Shown: piece by piece, positions 50,757 through 58,799 of the stretch
Position numbering within the stretch: the first letter of the stretch is position 1
Layout of the letters: each line of letters begins with the position of its first letter
NCBI GenBank assembly: GCA_965262745.1
Contig: OZ253558.1
Coordinates: forward strand, 1,922,001 to 1,986,000
Direction of reading: 5' to 3'
Length of the DNA stretch: 64,000 bases
DNA from: JAJECS01 sp965262745
Lineage (GTDB): Bacteria; Chloroflexota; UBA11872
The notes under the pieces: generated by a model
Database searches by the model: none
The model's input: the letters and a program-made list of their open reading frames with translations, nothing else
What the model was told of the DNA's origin: nothing
Position numbers and translations under genes: made by a program

Positions 50757-51270
50757 GTGTGCTCCCATTCCGCGAGGCTTTGGACCCACGCGCCATGGCT
50801 ACGACGCCAGTGCGCGTCAACTCGTCGATGCCGTATTCGGCGATCACGTCCAGGAATCGGTCGATTGTGTCGGAAGCACCGGTGATCTGAACAATCATGG
50901 TGTCGCGCCCCACGTCCACGATCTCGCCGCGAAAAATGCTGGCAATGTCCGCCAGACCGGGGCGGTCCGCCGGGGCGGCGCGAACGCGGACCAGCGCCGT
51001 CTCCCTCTGCACGGCGGCGACGTCGGTGAGGTCACGAATCGTGATGACCTCCACCAGCTTGTAGAGCTGCTTCTCGAATTGCTTGATCTCGTCGTCCGTG
51101 CCCCGGACTTCGATGGTCATGCGGGAATAGCCCGGCTCCTCGCAATTGCCAACGGCCAGGCTGGCGATGTTGAATCCGCGGCGTCGGAACATGCTGGCCA
51201 CGCGGGTGAGCACACCCGGATGGTCGGCCACCATGGCCACGAGGGTGTGGCTGCGGCTGGTTCCGTTCAT
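50749..51270 (-). CDS. ilvN: acetolactate synthase small (regulatory) subunit
   Basis: A 173-residue regulatory subunit that binds valine and confers feedback control. The N-terminal ACT domain (HTLVAMVADHPGVLTRVASMFRRRGFNIASL, residues about 8-38) and the second domain (FRGEIVDVGRDTMIVQITG, near 115) are as in IlvH/IlvN. ATG 51270 overlaps the ilvB stop (ATGA), and its own 3' end overlaps the ilvC start. Confidence 0.95.
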   Translation of the reverse strand: MNGTSRSHTLVAMVADHPGVLTRVASMFRRRGFNIASLAVGNCEEPGYSRMTIEVRGTDDEIKQFEKQLYKLVEVITIRDLTDVAAVQRETALVRVRAAPADRPGLADIASIFRGEIVDVGRDTMIVQITGASDTIDRFLDVIAEYGIDELTRTGVVAMARGSKASRNGSTRG

Positions 51271-52988
51271 CGCGGGTCCTCGATGACGCTGCGCACGCCC
51301 GTGCCGGGCACGATCATGGGATAGACGTTCTCGACGCGGTCGACGTGCACGTCGAGCACGACGGGGCCGTCGTAGGCATGCGCGTCCGCAACGGCAGTGT
51401 GGAGATCGTCGCGCGACCTCACGGAGACGCCGCGGAGGCCGAATGCCTCGGCCACTTTGGCGAAATCGGGATTGTCGAGAAACGCGCCCATGTAGCGGCC
51501 GTCGTAGAAGAACTGCTGCCACTGGCGAATCATGCCCAGGTGGGCGTTGTTGAGAATGGCCACCTTGACCGGAATCTTCTCCGCGGCCAGCGTGTTGAAC
51601 TCCTGGATGTTGATGAGCAGGCCGCCGTCCCCGGTGACGCACCACACGGGCTCACCGGGCGCGCCCATCTGCACGCCCATGGCCGCGGGCAGGGCATAAC
51701 CCATCGGACCGAGGCCGCCGGCGCTGAAGAAGCGGCGCGGCTGCTCGTACCAGAAGTGCTGCGAGGCCCACATTTGGTTCTGGCCCACGTCGGCCACCAC
51801 CCGCGCGTCGCCGCCCGAAGCGGTGTAGATCGCCCGCACGACTTCCTGCGGCAGCACCGTATCGGGGCTGTCAGGGATATCGAGCGATGGGTGGTTCGCG
51901 CGCCACTCGTTGAGCTGGTCAATCCACGGCCGCCGCTCGCGATGCTCGATGAGCGGCGTTAGGGCCTGCAGGGTGAGCTTGAGGTCGCCCACGATGGGCA
52001 CCTCGGTGTCCAGCACCTTGCCAATCTCGGCCGGATCGACGTCGATGTGCACGACCTTGGCATTCGGCCCGAACTCATCGACCTTGCCGACGGCGCGGTC
52101 GTCGAAGCGCACGCCCAACCCGATGATGCAGTCGGTCTCGCCCATGGCGAAGTTGGCATAAGCCAACCCGTGCATGCCCAGCATCCCGAATGACAGCGGG
52201 TGGGTCTCTGGAAACCCGCCAACACCGTGCAGCGTGGTCACCACGGGAATGCCGCCCCCGGTGGCCAACTCGAAGAGCTCGGGCGCGGCGCCTGAAATGT
52301 CAATGCCGTGACCGGCCATGATCATCGGTCGTTCGGCAGCGTTGATGACCTCCGCCGCGCGGCGCACCATCTTGAGGTTGCCGGCGCGGACGGGACGGTA
52401 GCCGCGGAGCGTCACCCGGTCGGGCGCCGGGACGGTGGTTTCTTCGAGAAAGACGTCCTTGGGCACGTCCACCACCACCGGACCCGGGCGTCCGGTCTTG
52501 GCCAGATAGAAGGCCTCGGCCATGACATGGGGCAGCTCGTCGGCATGCATCACGAGATAGTTGTGCTTGGTGATGGGGATGCTGATGCCCGTGATGTCGG
52601 TTTCTTGGAACGCGTCCGAGCCGATGGCCGGACGCGCGACCTGACCGGTGATGTAGACCACGGGCACGGAGTCCATGTGGTCGTTGGCCATGCTGGTGAC
52701 GAGGTTCGTCGCACCGGGACCCGAGGTGCTCGTGGCCACGCCGACCTTGCCGGTTGCCCGCGCATAGCCGTTGGCCGCAAACCCGGCGCCCTGCTCGTGG
52801 CGGGCCAGCACGTGCCGGATGCGGTCTTGATAGTGGTAGAGCGCGTCGTAGAACGGTAGCGAGGCGCCGCCGGGCATCCCAAAGATCACATCGATGCCCT
52901 CCGCAAGGATGGCCTCGCAGATCACCTGGCCGCCAGAGCGGGCGGGCACGGCGCCGTTGGTCGAGTTTGGGGATTCAGTGGCGGTCAT
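51267..52988 (-). CDS. ilvB: acetolactate synthase large subunit
   Basis: A ThDP- and FAD-dependent catalytic subunit, 573 residues. Marks are FGMPGGASLPFYDAL (near 36), the catalytic Glu in ARHEQGAGFAANGYARA (near 62), TSGPGATNLVT (near 90), and the ThDP-Mg motif GDGGLLINIQE ... ILNNAHLGM (near 448-480). It is the first gene of the branched-chain operon and lies about 195 bases downstream of a T-box terminator. GAG and AGGAG-like bases precede ATG 52988. Operon order is ilvB-ilvN-ilvC-leuA-leuC-leuD-cimA; ilvD and leuB are not included. Confidence 0.96.
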   Translation of the reverse strand: MTATESPNSTNGAVPARSGGQVICEAILAEGIDVIFGMPGGASLPFYDALYHYQDRIRHVLARHEQGAGFAANGYARATGKVGVATSTSGPGATNLVTSMANDHMDSVPVVYITGQVARPAIGSDAFQETDITGISIPITKHNYLVMHADELPHVMAEAFYLAKTGRPGPVVVDVPKDVFLEETTVPAPDRVTLRGYRPVRAGNLKMVRRAAEVINAAERPMIMAGHGIDISGAAPELFELATGGGIPVVTTLHGVGGFPETHPLSFGMLGMHGLAYANFAMGETDCIIGLGVRFDDRAVGKVDEFGPNAKVVHIDVDPAEIGKVLDTEVPIVGDLKLTLQALTPLIEHRERRPWIDQLNEWRANHPSLDIPDSPDTVLPQEVVRAIYTASGGDARVVADVGQNQMWASQHFWYEQPRRFFSAGGLGPMGYALPAAMGVQMGAPGEPVWCVTGDGGLLINIQEFNTLAAEKIPVKVAILNNAHLGMIRQWQQFFYDGRYMGAFLDNPDFAKVAEAFGLRGVSVRSRDDLHTAVADAHAYDGPVVLDVHVDRVENVYPMIVPGTGVRSVIEDPR

Positions 52989-53039
52989 GGGGAAGTGCTC
53001 CTGTCAAGGGTGGAGAATCGCTAGATCGAAGGGGGATCC

Positions 53040-53067
53040 GCGGACCGGCGCTTTAGCGCCGGTCCGC
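53040..53067. repeat. Perfect 12-bp GC-rich hairpin in ilvB leader
   Basis: Two perfect 12-base arms (GCGGACCGGCGC and its complement) flank the loop TTTA. It lies between the T-box terminator and ilvB, so it would be in the read-through transcript. There is no U-tract on either strand. It may be a mobile palindromic repeat or an mRNA-stability element. Confidence 0.6.
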
Positions 53068-53180
53068 GCTACCTACCGCGACATGCACCGCCCGACCCAG
53101 CAGCCCGCCTGAGCGAGCGGCCCGGAAATTGCTTCTGGGACCTGCCGTCGCGTGTTCGTTCATCCTGCCCTTAGTACGTA

Positions 53181-53397
53181 CGAAAGCCCGTCCCCAGGGG
53201 ACGGGCTCAACCCGCGGTACCACCCCGATTGCCCGGCATTCGCCGGACCACTCGGCGCCCCGCTAACGGTGGGCAACCGGGCCGGTCTCCCCGCAGATCG
53301 ACCGGCCGGCTCAGAGGCGACCTTCGGTACCCGCAACCCGCTGGCTCGCACCATCTCCAGCTCGCTCAGGGTTGGAGGGATACCTACTCTTCCCCGT
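53181..53397 (-). promoter_or_regulatory. T-box riboswitch leader of the ilv-leu operon
   Basis: On the minus strand GGGGTGGTACCGCG (53212-53225 region) matches the T-box consensus AGGGTGGNACCGCG at 13 of 14 positions. Upstream are the other expected parts. The AGTA of the specifier-loop S-turn is at 53385-53388. Stem I arms AACCC/GGGTT lead to the apical GCTGG...CCAGC hairpin (53340-53361) with GGTGCGAG in its loop, and a GAA follows the specifier position (53323-53325). The triplet directly before GAA is ACC (53326-53328), which would read tRNA-Thr; an offset reading gives GTA (Val). Uncharged tRNA should favour antitermination and expression of ilvB onward. Confidence 0.88.
53185..53207 (-). 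terminator. Rho-independent terminator of the T-box leader
   Basis: AGCCCGTCCCC and GGGGACGGGCT form a perfect 11-base inverted repeat (practically a 9-bp stem with a small loop), followed on the minus strand by TTTCG. It lies directly after the T-box sequence, as expected for the terminator that competes with the antiterminator. Confidence 0.8.
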
Positions 53398-53640
53398 CAA
53401 CGCCGTCATCTTCTCGGCCCCTGCCACGCGTTGGCGCAGCCGCCACCCAGCAGGTTCGGCTCCAACGTATCAGGCAGGCCGGGGCTGGGCAAGACTTCCA
53501 CGCCCACGAACGCGGATGATCTTGATCAGCGCCCGTCAACCACTCCGGCGAAGCGCCGGCCCCGTCGTGGATGCGGATCGGCTATCCAACCCCGCCGTCC
53601 CACCCGCGGGAAGTCGCTCGCCATCCCGCATAATGCCCAA

Positions 53641-54285
53641 ATGCCTGCGACGCCCGACATTCCCGCCGCCGAGCGGCGCTATGTGGTCTGGGACGTCGAG
53701 ACGCTGCGGCTGAGCACCGAAGTCCGCGGCGGCTGGCGCCGAATCAGGGACTTTGGGTTGGCGGTGGCGGTGACCATTGACGATCAAGGCGTGCAGCAGT
53801 CGTGGCAGGAACCCGAGGCCCGGGCGCTCATCGACTACCTTGAGGGCTTCCCCCACATCGTCGGCTTCAATTCGTTGCGGTTCGACGCCGAGGTCATGTC
53901 GGCGTACGGCCCCGTCGACACGCTGCGGGAACGCACGCTGGACTTGCTGGCGGCAATGCAGCGCGCCACCGGCCGCCGTCGCGGCCTCAGCTTGCAGAAC
54001 ATCGCGCAAACCATGTTTGGTGAGGGCAAGACGCTGGACGACGCGACCGAGTCGGTCGACCTGTGGCGCACCGGGCGACCGGACGACCGGCAGCGGGTGA
54101 TCGACTACTGCGCGCAGGACGTGGTGCTGACGCGGCGCATCCTCGAGTTCGGGCTAGCCCACGGCTATGTGCTGGCGCCGGTGCCGGACGTCAACAACAG
54201 GGGCGCGTCGGTCGGCGTGCGAGTGCCGGTCGCGTGGGGTCAATTGGCAGGCCTGGCCGGCGGACCGATGCCGCTGGAGTCCTAG
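53641..54285 (+). CDS. DEDD-type 3'-5' exonuclease-like protein
   Basis: A 214-residue RNase H-like protein with the DEDD exonuclease residues: D18-x-E20 in WDVETL, D82 in FNSLRFDAEV, and Y156-x3-D160 in DYCAQDVVL (DEDDy type). WRTGR and LSLQNIAQTMFG between them are typical of YprB/PolB-exonuclease-like domains in bacteria. It is the stand-alone domain with no polymerase. Role in DNA repair or RNA trimming is inferred. ATG 53641 starts directly before the homology; the frame upstream overlaps the T-box region and is rejected. Confidence 0.78.
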   Translation: MPATPDIPAAERRYVVWDVETLRLSTEVRGGWRRIRDFGLAVAVTIDDQGVQQSWQEPEARALIDYLEGFPHIVGFNSLRFDAEVMSAYGPVDTLRERTLDLLAAMQRATGRRRGLSLQNIAQTMFGEGKTLDDATESVDLWRTGRPDDRQRVIDYCAQDVVLTRRILEFGLAHGYVLAPVPDVNNRGASVGVRVPVAWGQLAGLAGGPMPLES

Positions 54286-54311
54286 CCGGAAAAGCGCCGC
54301 GTCGCGGCTAG
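54282..54311. terminator. Possible bidirectional terminator between convergent genes
   Basis: CTAGCCG (54282-54288) and CGGCTAG (54305-54311) are perfect inverted arms, and each contains the stop codon of one of the two convergent genes. The loop holds GAAAAGCGCCGCGT. No strong U-tract follows, so function as a terminator is uncertain. Confidence 0.4.
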
Positions 54312-54676
54312 CCGAATATCACGAGCGCAGCCACGGTGCCCGTCACGGCGCCGATTGCCGCACCCATGACCAAGGCAACGAGCAGCCACATGGCGCCGGG
54401 AGGGCCCGGGGCTGGGGCTGTGAGCAATCGCTCGGCGACGGCCGCGGGCTGACGGCCCGCGGCTGGGTGATTCACGGCGTCGGCCTCGATGAGTCGCGGC
54501 TGACCGAGGTCTTCTTTGTCGTGACTTGGCGCAGCTGGACGGGCCGTAGGCCTGGGAGATGGGTCATCCGCCGCCCGGCCGGGAGCATTTGCAACCGAGA
54601 CCCTGGCCAAATGCTCGATGAGGTTCGTGCCGCGATCGCTCGCGTCGCCAACCCGGGTCGCACGAGGTTCGCCCAT
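54308..54676 (-). CDS. hypothetical protein with C-terminal membrane segment
   Basis: A 122-residue frame from ATG 54676 (an ATG at 54709 is the alternative). The body is polar and proline/alanine-rich (residues 1-85). The last 30 residues form one hydrophobic helix (MWLLVALVMGAAIGAVTGTVAALVIFG), so it could be tail-anchored. No ribosome binding site is visible and a perfect hairpin sits in the coding region at 54441-54463. Function unknown, and the gene itself is only moderately supported. Confidence 0.4.
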   Translation of the reverse strand: MGEPRATRVGDASDRGTNLIEHLARVSVANAPGRAADDPSPRPTARPAAPSHDKEDLGQPRLIEADAVNHPAAGRQPAAVAERLLTAPAPGPPGAMWLLVALVMGAAIGAVTGTVAALVIFG

Positions 54677-54754
54677 GCGGCAGGCTATCACGGAGTCCCG
54701 GACGCGCACGGCTGGGCCGCCGGCGAATGGCCTTCGTCGACGCTGGTGCCGCGG

Positions 54755-55951
54755 CTAGCGGGCGTCGAGCAAGTCTTGCACCAGATCGAGCACCGCTTCG
54801 GCCACGGCCGCCTTGCTCCGCAATGAGACCTCGCGTCGCTCGCCGTCGCGCGTGAGCATGGTGACCGCGTTGGTCGACGCCGCGAAGCCGCGGTCGGCGG
54901 CCGCCACGTCGTTGACCACCACCGCGTCAAGCTCCAGCTCGTGAAGCTTGGCACGGGCGCTGGCTTCGTGGTCTTCAGTCTCGGCGGCGAAGGCAACGCG
55001 CACGAAGTCGCCGGTGAGCGCGGCCAGCAGGCTTGGATTCTCCGTTAGCGGCACCACGGGGACGCCGGCGCGGCGCTTGATCTTGGCGGTCGCCCGATGG
55101 GTCGGCCGAAAATCGCCCACGGCCGCGTTCATGATCAGGGCGTCGCAGCCCTGGGTCGCGGCTCGCAGGGCCTGCAACATGGCGTCGGCCGAGTCCACGA
55201 GCTGGGCGGCGACGCCATAGGGCGGCTCCACAACGGCGGCGCCGAGGACAAGCTGCACCGCAGCGCCGCGTTCGAGTGCGGCGCGCGACAGGGCCACGCC
55301 TTGCCGACCGGTGGCACGGTTCCCGAGATAGCGCACCGGGTCCAGAAACTCGCGCGTCCCCCCGGCGGAGACCACGATCGAGCGGCCCGCAAGCGGGCCG
55401 CTACGCCCGAGCACGAGCCGCACGGCATCGACCAGGACCTCGGTCGCGGGCAATCGCCCCTGGCCAGTCGCCCCGGAAGCGAGCCGTCCTTCAGCCGGGG
55501 GGACAACATGCACCCCGCGGCCGCGCAGGGTTGAAAGGTTGGCTTGCGTGGCCGGATGCGCCAGCATTCCGGGCTCCATGGCGGGCGCAACCACGACGGG
55601 GGCCGCGCTGACCAGCGCGATTTCGGTGACGATGTCCTCGGCCAGCCCGAGCGCCAGACGTGAGATGGCGGACGCCGTGGCCGGTGCGATGACGATGACG
55701 TCGGCCGCGCGGCCCGCCTCGACGTGCGCGATGCGATGCTCGGACGTCATCGGCGTATCGGCCGTAACGACCGCGCGCTGGCTGAGCGCCTCGAAGGTCA
55801 TCGGGGCGACGAACTGCTCAGCGCCGCGCGTGAGCGCCACGTCGACATGCGCGCCGGCCTGCGTGAGCGCGCTTGCCAACTCCGCCGCCTTGTACGCGGC
55901 AATGCTGCCGCTGACGCCGAGGACGATCCGCGCGCCTGCGAGAACGCTCAT
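54755..55951 (-). CDS. coaBC: bifunctional phosphopantothenoylcysteine decarboxylase/synthetase
   Basis: CoaBC adds cysteine to 4'-phosphopantothenate and then decarboxylates the product, two steps of coenzyme A synthesis. The 398-residue protein has the FMN-binding CoaC part (LGVSGSIAAYKA near 10; APATASAISRLALGLAEDI near 87) and the CoaB part from about 180 (VSAGGTREFLDPVRYLGNRATG, NAAVGDFRP, KIKR). In the flap usually written ACGxxGxGR with the catalytic cysteine, this protein reads ASGATGQGR, with Ser in place of Cys. ATG 55951 overlaps the coaX stop (ATGA), coupling two CoA genes. Confidence 0.92.
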   Translation of the reverse strand: MSVLAGARIVLGVSGSIAAYKAAELASALTQAGAHVDVALTRGAEQFVAPMTFEALSQRAVVTADTPMTSEHRIAHVEAGRAADVIVIAPATASAISRLALGLAEDIVTEIALVSAAPVVVAPAMEPGMLAHPATQANLSTLRGRGVHVVPPAEGRLASGATGQGRLPATEVLVDAVRLVLGRSGPLAGRSIVVSAGGTREFLDPVRYLGNRATGRQGVALSRAALERGAAVQLVLGAAVVEPPYGVAAQLVDSADAMLQALRAATQGCDALIMNAAVGDFRPTHRATAKIKRRAGVPVVPLTENPSLLAALTGDFVRVAFAAETEDHEASARAKLHELELDAVVVNDVAAADRGFAASTNAVTMLTRDGERREVSLRSKAAVAEAVLDLVQDLLDAR

Positions 55952-56712
55952 CCGCGTGTCATCGCCCGGTGAATGCGAGCCAGTCCCTTGAGCGTGATGT
56001 CGGCGTCCACTCGCTCGAAGCCCCCCACGTCCGCGGCAAGCGTGGCCGCCATGCCGCCGGTGGCGACGGTCTTCCAAGGGCCTCCAGGCTCCGCTTGCAG
56101 CCGGCGGATCACACCGCGAACGAGCTCCACATACCCCCAATAGACGCCGGAACGCATCGCATCCACCGTGTTGCGGCCCACAAGCTCCTCGGGGTGTTCG
56201 ATGTCGATTTTTGGCAATTGTGCGCCGGATGCCGTGAGGGCCTGCCCCAGGGTTCGGATGCCGGGCGCGATGACCACGCCGCGCAAGTCGCCCCGCGCAT
56301 CCACGACATCGAACGTCGTCACACTGCCCATATCGGCAACGATGACCGGCGCCCCGACCTCCGCCCGGGCACCCACGGCGTTGGCGACGCGGTCGACGCC
56401 CACCTGCGCCGGGTCATCGACCAGCAACCCTATGCCCGGCACGGCCTCCGCGCGCACGATGAGCGGCGGGGACGCCGTAACCATGGCCAGCGCGTCCCCG
56501 ATGCGCTCGGTGAGCGCCGGAACCACCGAGCCGACCACGGCGTGGGTGATCGGCCCAACGTCGACGTAGCCAAGCATGGCTCGCACGAGGTCGGCATATT
56601 CGTGCTCGGTGCGGTTGAGGTCGCTGTGCAGCGCCCAGCGCGCGAGGACCGTGATGTCGTCGATGACACCAAACGTCACGTCCGTATTGCCGATGTCGAC
56701 AGCAAGAATCAA
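55948..56712 (-). CDS. coaX: type III pantothenate kinase
   Basis: CoaX phosphorylates pantothenate, the first step of CoA synthesis. The 254-residue protein of the ASKHA fold has the phosphate-binding VDIGNTDVTFG at its start, GVDRVANAVGA (near 105) and DMGSVTTFDVV (near 127), then GIRTLGQAL near 150. Length is normal for the type III family. TTG 56712 is the start because homology begins at once and a GGTGAG lies upstream. It precedes and overlaps coaBC. Confidence 0.94.
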   Translation of the reverse strand: MILAVDIGNTDVTFGVIDDITVLARWALHSDLNRTEHEYADLVRAMLGYVDVGPITHAVVGSVVPALTERIGDALAMVTASPPLIVRAEAVPGIGLLVDDPAQVGVDRVANAVGARAEVGAPVIVADMGSVTTFDVVDARGDLRGVVIAPGIRTLGQALTASGAQLPKIDIEHPEELVGRNTVDAMRSGVYWGYVELVRGVIRRLQAEPGGPWKTVATGGMAATLAADVGGFERVDADITLKGLARIHRAMTRG

Positions 56713-57060
56713 CGGCGCGGCTCACCTGTCCATCGTGGGTCACTTGGCTTCCTGCGGCCTGCGTCAGGCGGATTCGTTCCTAGCTCGCACCCTCACCCTA
56801 ACCCTCCCCGTAAGGGAGAGGGGACCGGCCTGCCCTCCCGCTGCTAGAGCCGAAATCGGACCGCGCTGCCGTCACGGGATAGGCGGCCAGCCCACTCTTG
56901 CCTATCGAGGGAGAGTCGACCGGACCGAACTCCCGCCAAGGGAGCGAGGACCAGACTGCAACTAAGGAACAGGAGAGCGCCTGACGCTGAGCAACGTGAC
57001 CCACTGTCCACCTGTCAGGCCGAGGTTATGATAGCGGTCGCTCGCCACCACCCCCCGCGA
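56713..57060. other. 348-base gap with a C-rich repeat-like stretch
   Basis: No supported gene. At 56790-56825 the sequence CCTCACCCTAACCCTCC followed by AGGGAGAGGGG looks like a common intergenic repeat type; CTCCC and GGGAG pair at 56804-56818. The start of the creatininase gene may lie at 57028 rather than 57061. The region must contain divergent promoters for coaX and the creatininase pair. Confidence 0.45.
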
Positions 57061-57891
57061 ATGGCTGATATTCCTCGACCCTTGCGACTGACGCACATGA
57101 CTTGGCCAGAGGTCGAGGCGGCGCGCGGCGGCGTGCGACTGGTGGCGATTCCGCTGGGGTCGATCGAGCAGCACGGCCCGAACACCTCGCTCGACACCGA
57201 TCTCGTCATCGCGGAGGACCTGACGCTGCGGCTGGCGGAGCGATTTCATCCGCAGATTCTCGTCGCGCCTACCATTCCGTTCGGCATGTCGGCGTACCAC
57301 ATGGGCTTTCCCGGCACGATCACGCTGCGGACGCAAACCTATCTGCACGTGATCGAGGACAACGTGGCGTCGCTGATGCATCACGGGTTCGACGCCTTCC
57401 TCTTCACGAACTGGCATAACGGCAACGAGCCTGTCCTCACGCTGGCCCTGCAAACACTGCCGACGCGCTACCCGGCTCGTTTCATGGCCGGTCTATCGCT
57501 GTACGACTTGGAAGACGCCGCGTTGGCGGAGCGGATCGTTCAGTCGGACACGTCGGGACACGCCGACGAGCTCGAGACGGCGGAACTGCTGGCGGTGCGG
57601 CCCGACCGCGTGAAGACCGGCGTGCTGCAAGCCGCGGCCTTACGCGGCGGCTTGCGCTCGCCGCGCAATCGCTTTTGGCGTCGCGGAATCCGAATGAATA
57701 CGGATTTTTCCGACTTCACCGCCAACGGCGCGGTCGGCGACGCCAGGCTGGCCACCGCCGAGGACGGCCGGCAGATGATTGAGGCGATCGAGGAGCGGGC
57801 CGACGAGTTGGTCCAACATCTCTTGGACGCTCCAGAGGACCTGCTCGCCCAAGGGCGGATCCTTCGCTGGCGCGATGGGGGCGGGGTATGA
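57061..57891 (+). CDS. creatininase-family amidohydrolase, copy 1
   Basis: A 276-residue metal-dependent hydrolase of the creatininase (CrnA/MftE/FAPy deformylase) family. Metal-site motifs are GSIEQHGPNTSLDTD (near 36-50) and a Glu in the SGHADELETAELLAV segment (near 170). The normally conserved NGHGGN loop reads NWHNGNEP here, which may alter the second metal site. The ATG at 57061 is chosen; ATG 57028 would add 11 residues. Its stop overlaps the start of a second family member, so the two are translationally coupled. Substrate (an amide or lactam) unknown. Confidence 0.85.
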   Translation: MADIPRPLRLTHMTWPEVEAARGGVRLVAIPLGSIEQHGPNTSLDTDLVIAEDLTLRLAERFHPQILVAPTIPFGMSAYHMGFPGTITLRTQTYLHVIEDNVASLMHHGFDAFLFTNWHNGNEPVLTLALQTLPTRYPARFMAGLSLYDLEDAALAERIVQSDTSGHADELETAELLAVRPDRVKTGVLQAAALRGGLRSPRNRFWRRGIRMNTDFSDFTANGAVGDARLATAEDGRQMIEAIEERADELVQHLLDAPEDLLAQGRILRWRDGGGV

Positions 57892-58724
57892 CGGACACGG
57901 CGCGCCCGCCCATGGCGCTGGCCCGGCAGTCGTGGCCTGAGCTGGAGTCGGTGCTGGACGATATCGAGCTCGTGTTGCTGCCCATCGGGTCCACCGAGCA
58001 GCACGGACCGAATCTGGGGCTCGGGCAAGACCATCTCATCGCCGAGGCCTTCTGCGAGCTGGCCGCCGAGCGATTGCGGCCCCGCCTGCTCGTGGTGCCC
58101 GCGATTCCCTGGGGCATCTCCGATCACCACATGGACTTTCCCGGAAGCATGACGCTGCGCCCGGAGACCTTTCTGGACCTGCTGGAGGACGTGATCGGCA
58201 GCATGGCCCACCACGGCCTGCGCCGGTTCCTGCTGGTGAACGGCCATGGCGGCAACCAAGCGCTGGCGTCGGCTGCGGTCCAGGACTTCGGCCTGCGCCT
58301 GGACGTGGACTTCGTGGGCGCGGTCATGCACTCCATGCTCGATCCCGACGACGCGCGAGATGCGATCCGCGGCGATTTGCCCACCGGCCACGCGGACGAG
58401 TTTGAGGCCTCATATTCCTACTACTTGAATCCAGCTCTGGTGCGCACCGATGCCTTGGCGCGGGCCGAGCTCGACGAGCGGTTCGATGCCTTCCGCACGA
58501 AACTGGCCGCCTATGACCTGGAATGGCCGAATCCGGAAGGCGCGCGAACGCGCAACGGCGCTCTCGGCGACGCAGCCCGCGGGTCGCGCGAGGCCGGCCA
58601 GGCCTTGATCGAAGGGGCGATTGCCGAGTTGGGGGACATGCTGGCGTTCCTGCGTGAGCAAGCGCCTCGCTGGAACGGTCCGCCGCACGGCCAGGTGCGC
58701 CGGGTAGGCCGCGTCAGCAGCTAG
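57888..58724 (+). CDS. creatininase-family amidohydrolase, copy 2
   Basis: A 278-residue family member starting at ATG 57888, overlapping the previous stop (ATGA). It has the canonical motifs GSTEQHGPNLGLGQD (near 40-54), VNGHGGNQA (near 116) and GHADEFEASYS (near 168). It therefore keeps the metal-binding loop that copy 1 has altered. The coupled pair could form a heteromer in which one subunit is divergent, as suggested by the fixed overlap; that is an inference. The family acts on creatinine, formamides and peptide-like lactams. Confidence 0.88.
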   Translation: MTDTARPPMALARQSWPELESVLDDIELVLLPIGSTEQHGPNLGLGQDHLIAEAFCELAAERLRPRLLVVPAIPWGISDHHMDFPGSMTLRPETFLDLLEDVIGSMAHHGLRRFLLVNGHGGNQALASAAVQDFGLRLDVDFVGAVMHSMLDPDDARDAIRGDLPTGHADEFEASYSYYLNPALVRTDALARAELDERFDAFRTKLAAYDLEWPNPEGARTRNGALGDAARGSREAGQALIEGAIAELGDMLAFLREQAPRWNGPPHGQVRRVGRVSS

Positions 58725-58799
58725 ACCGGGGCCGGTCTGGCGACGGATGTCCGGGGAGACCCGTGCGCCGTTTCAGATTGGGCTGGCCTAGATTCCCTA

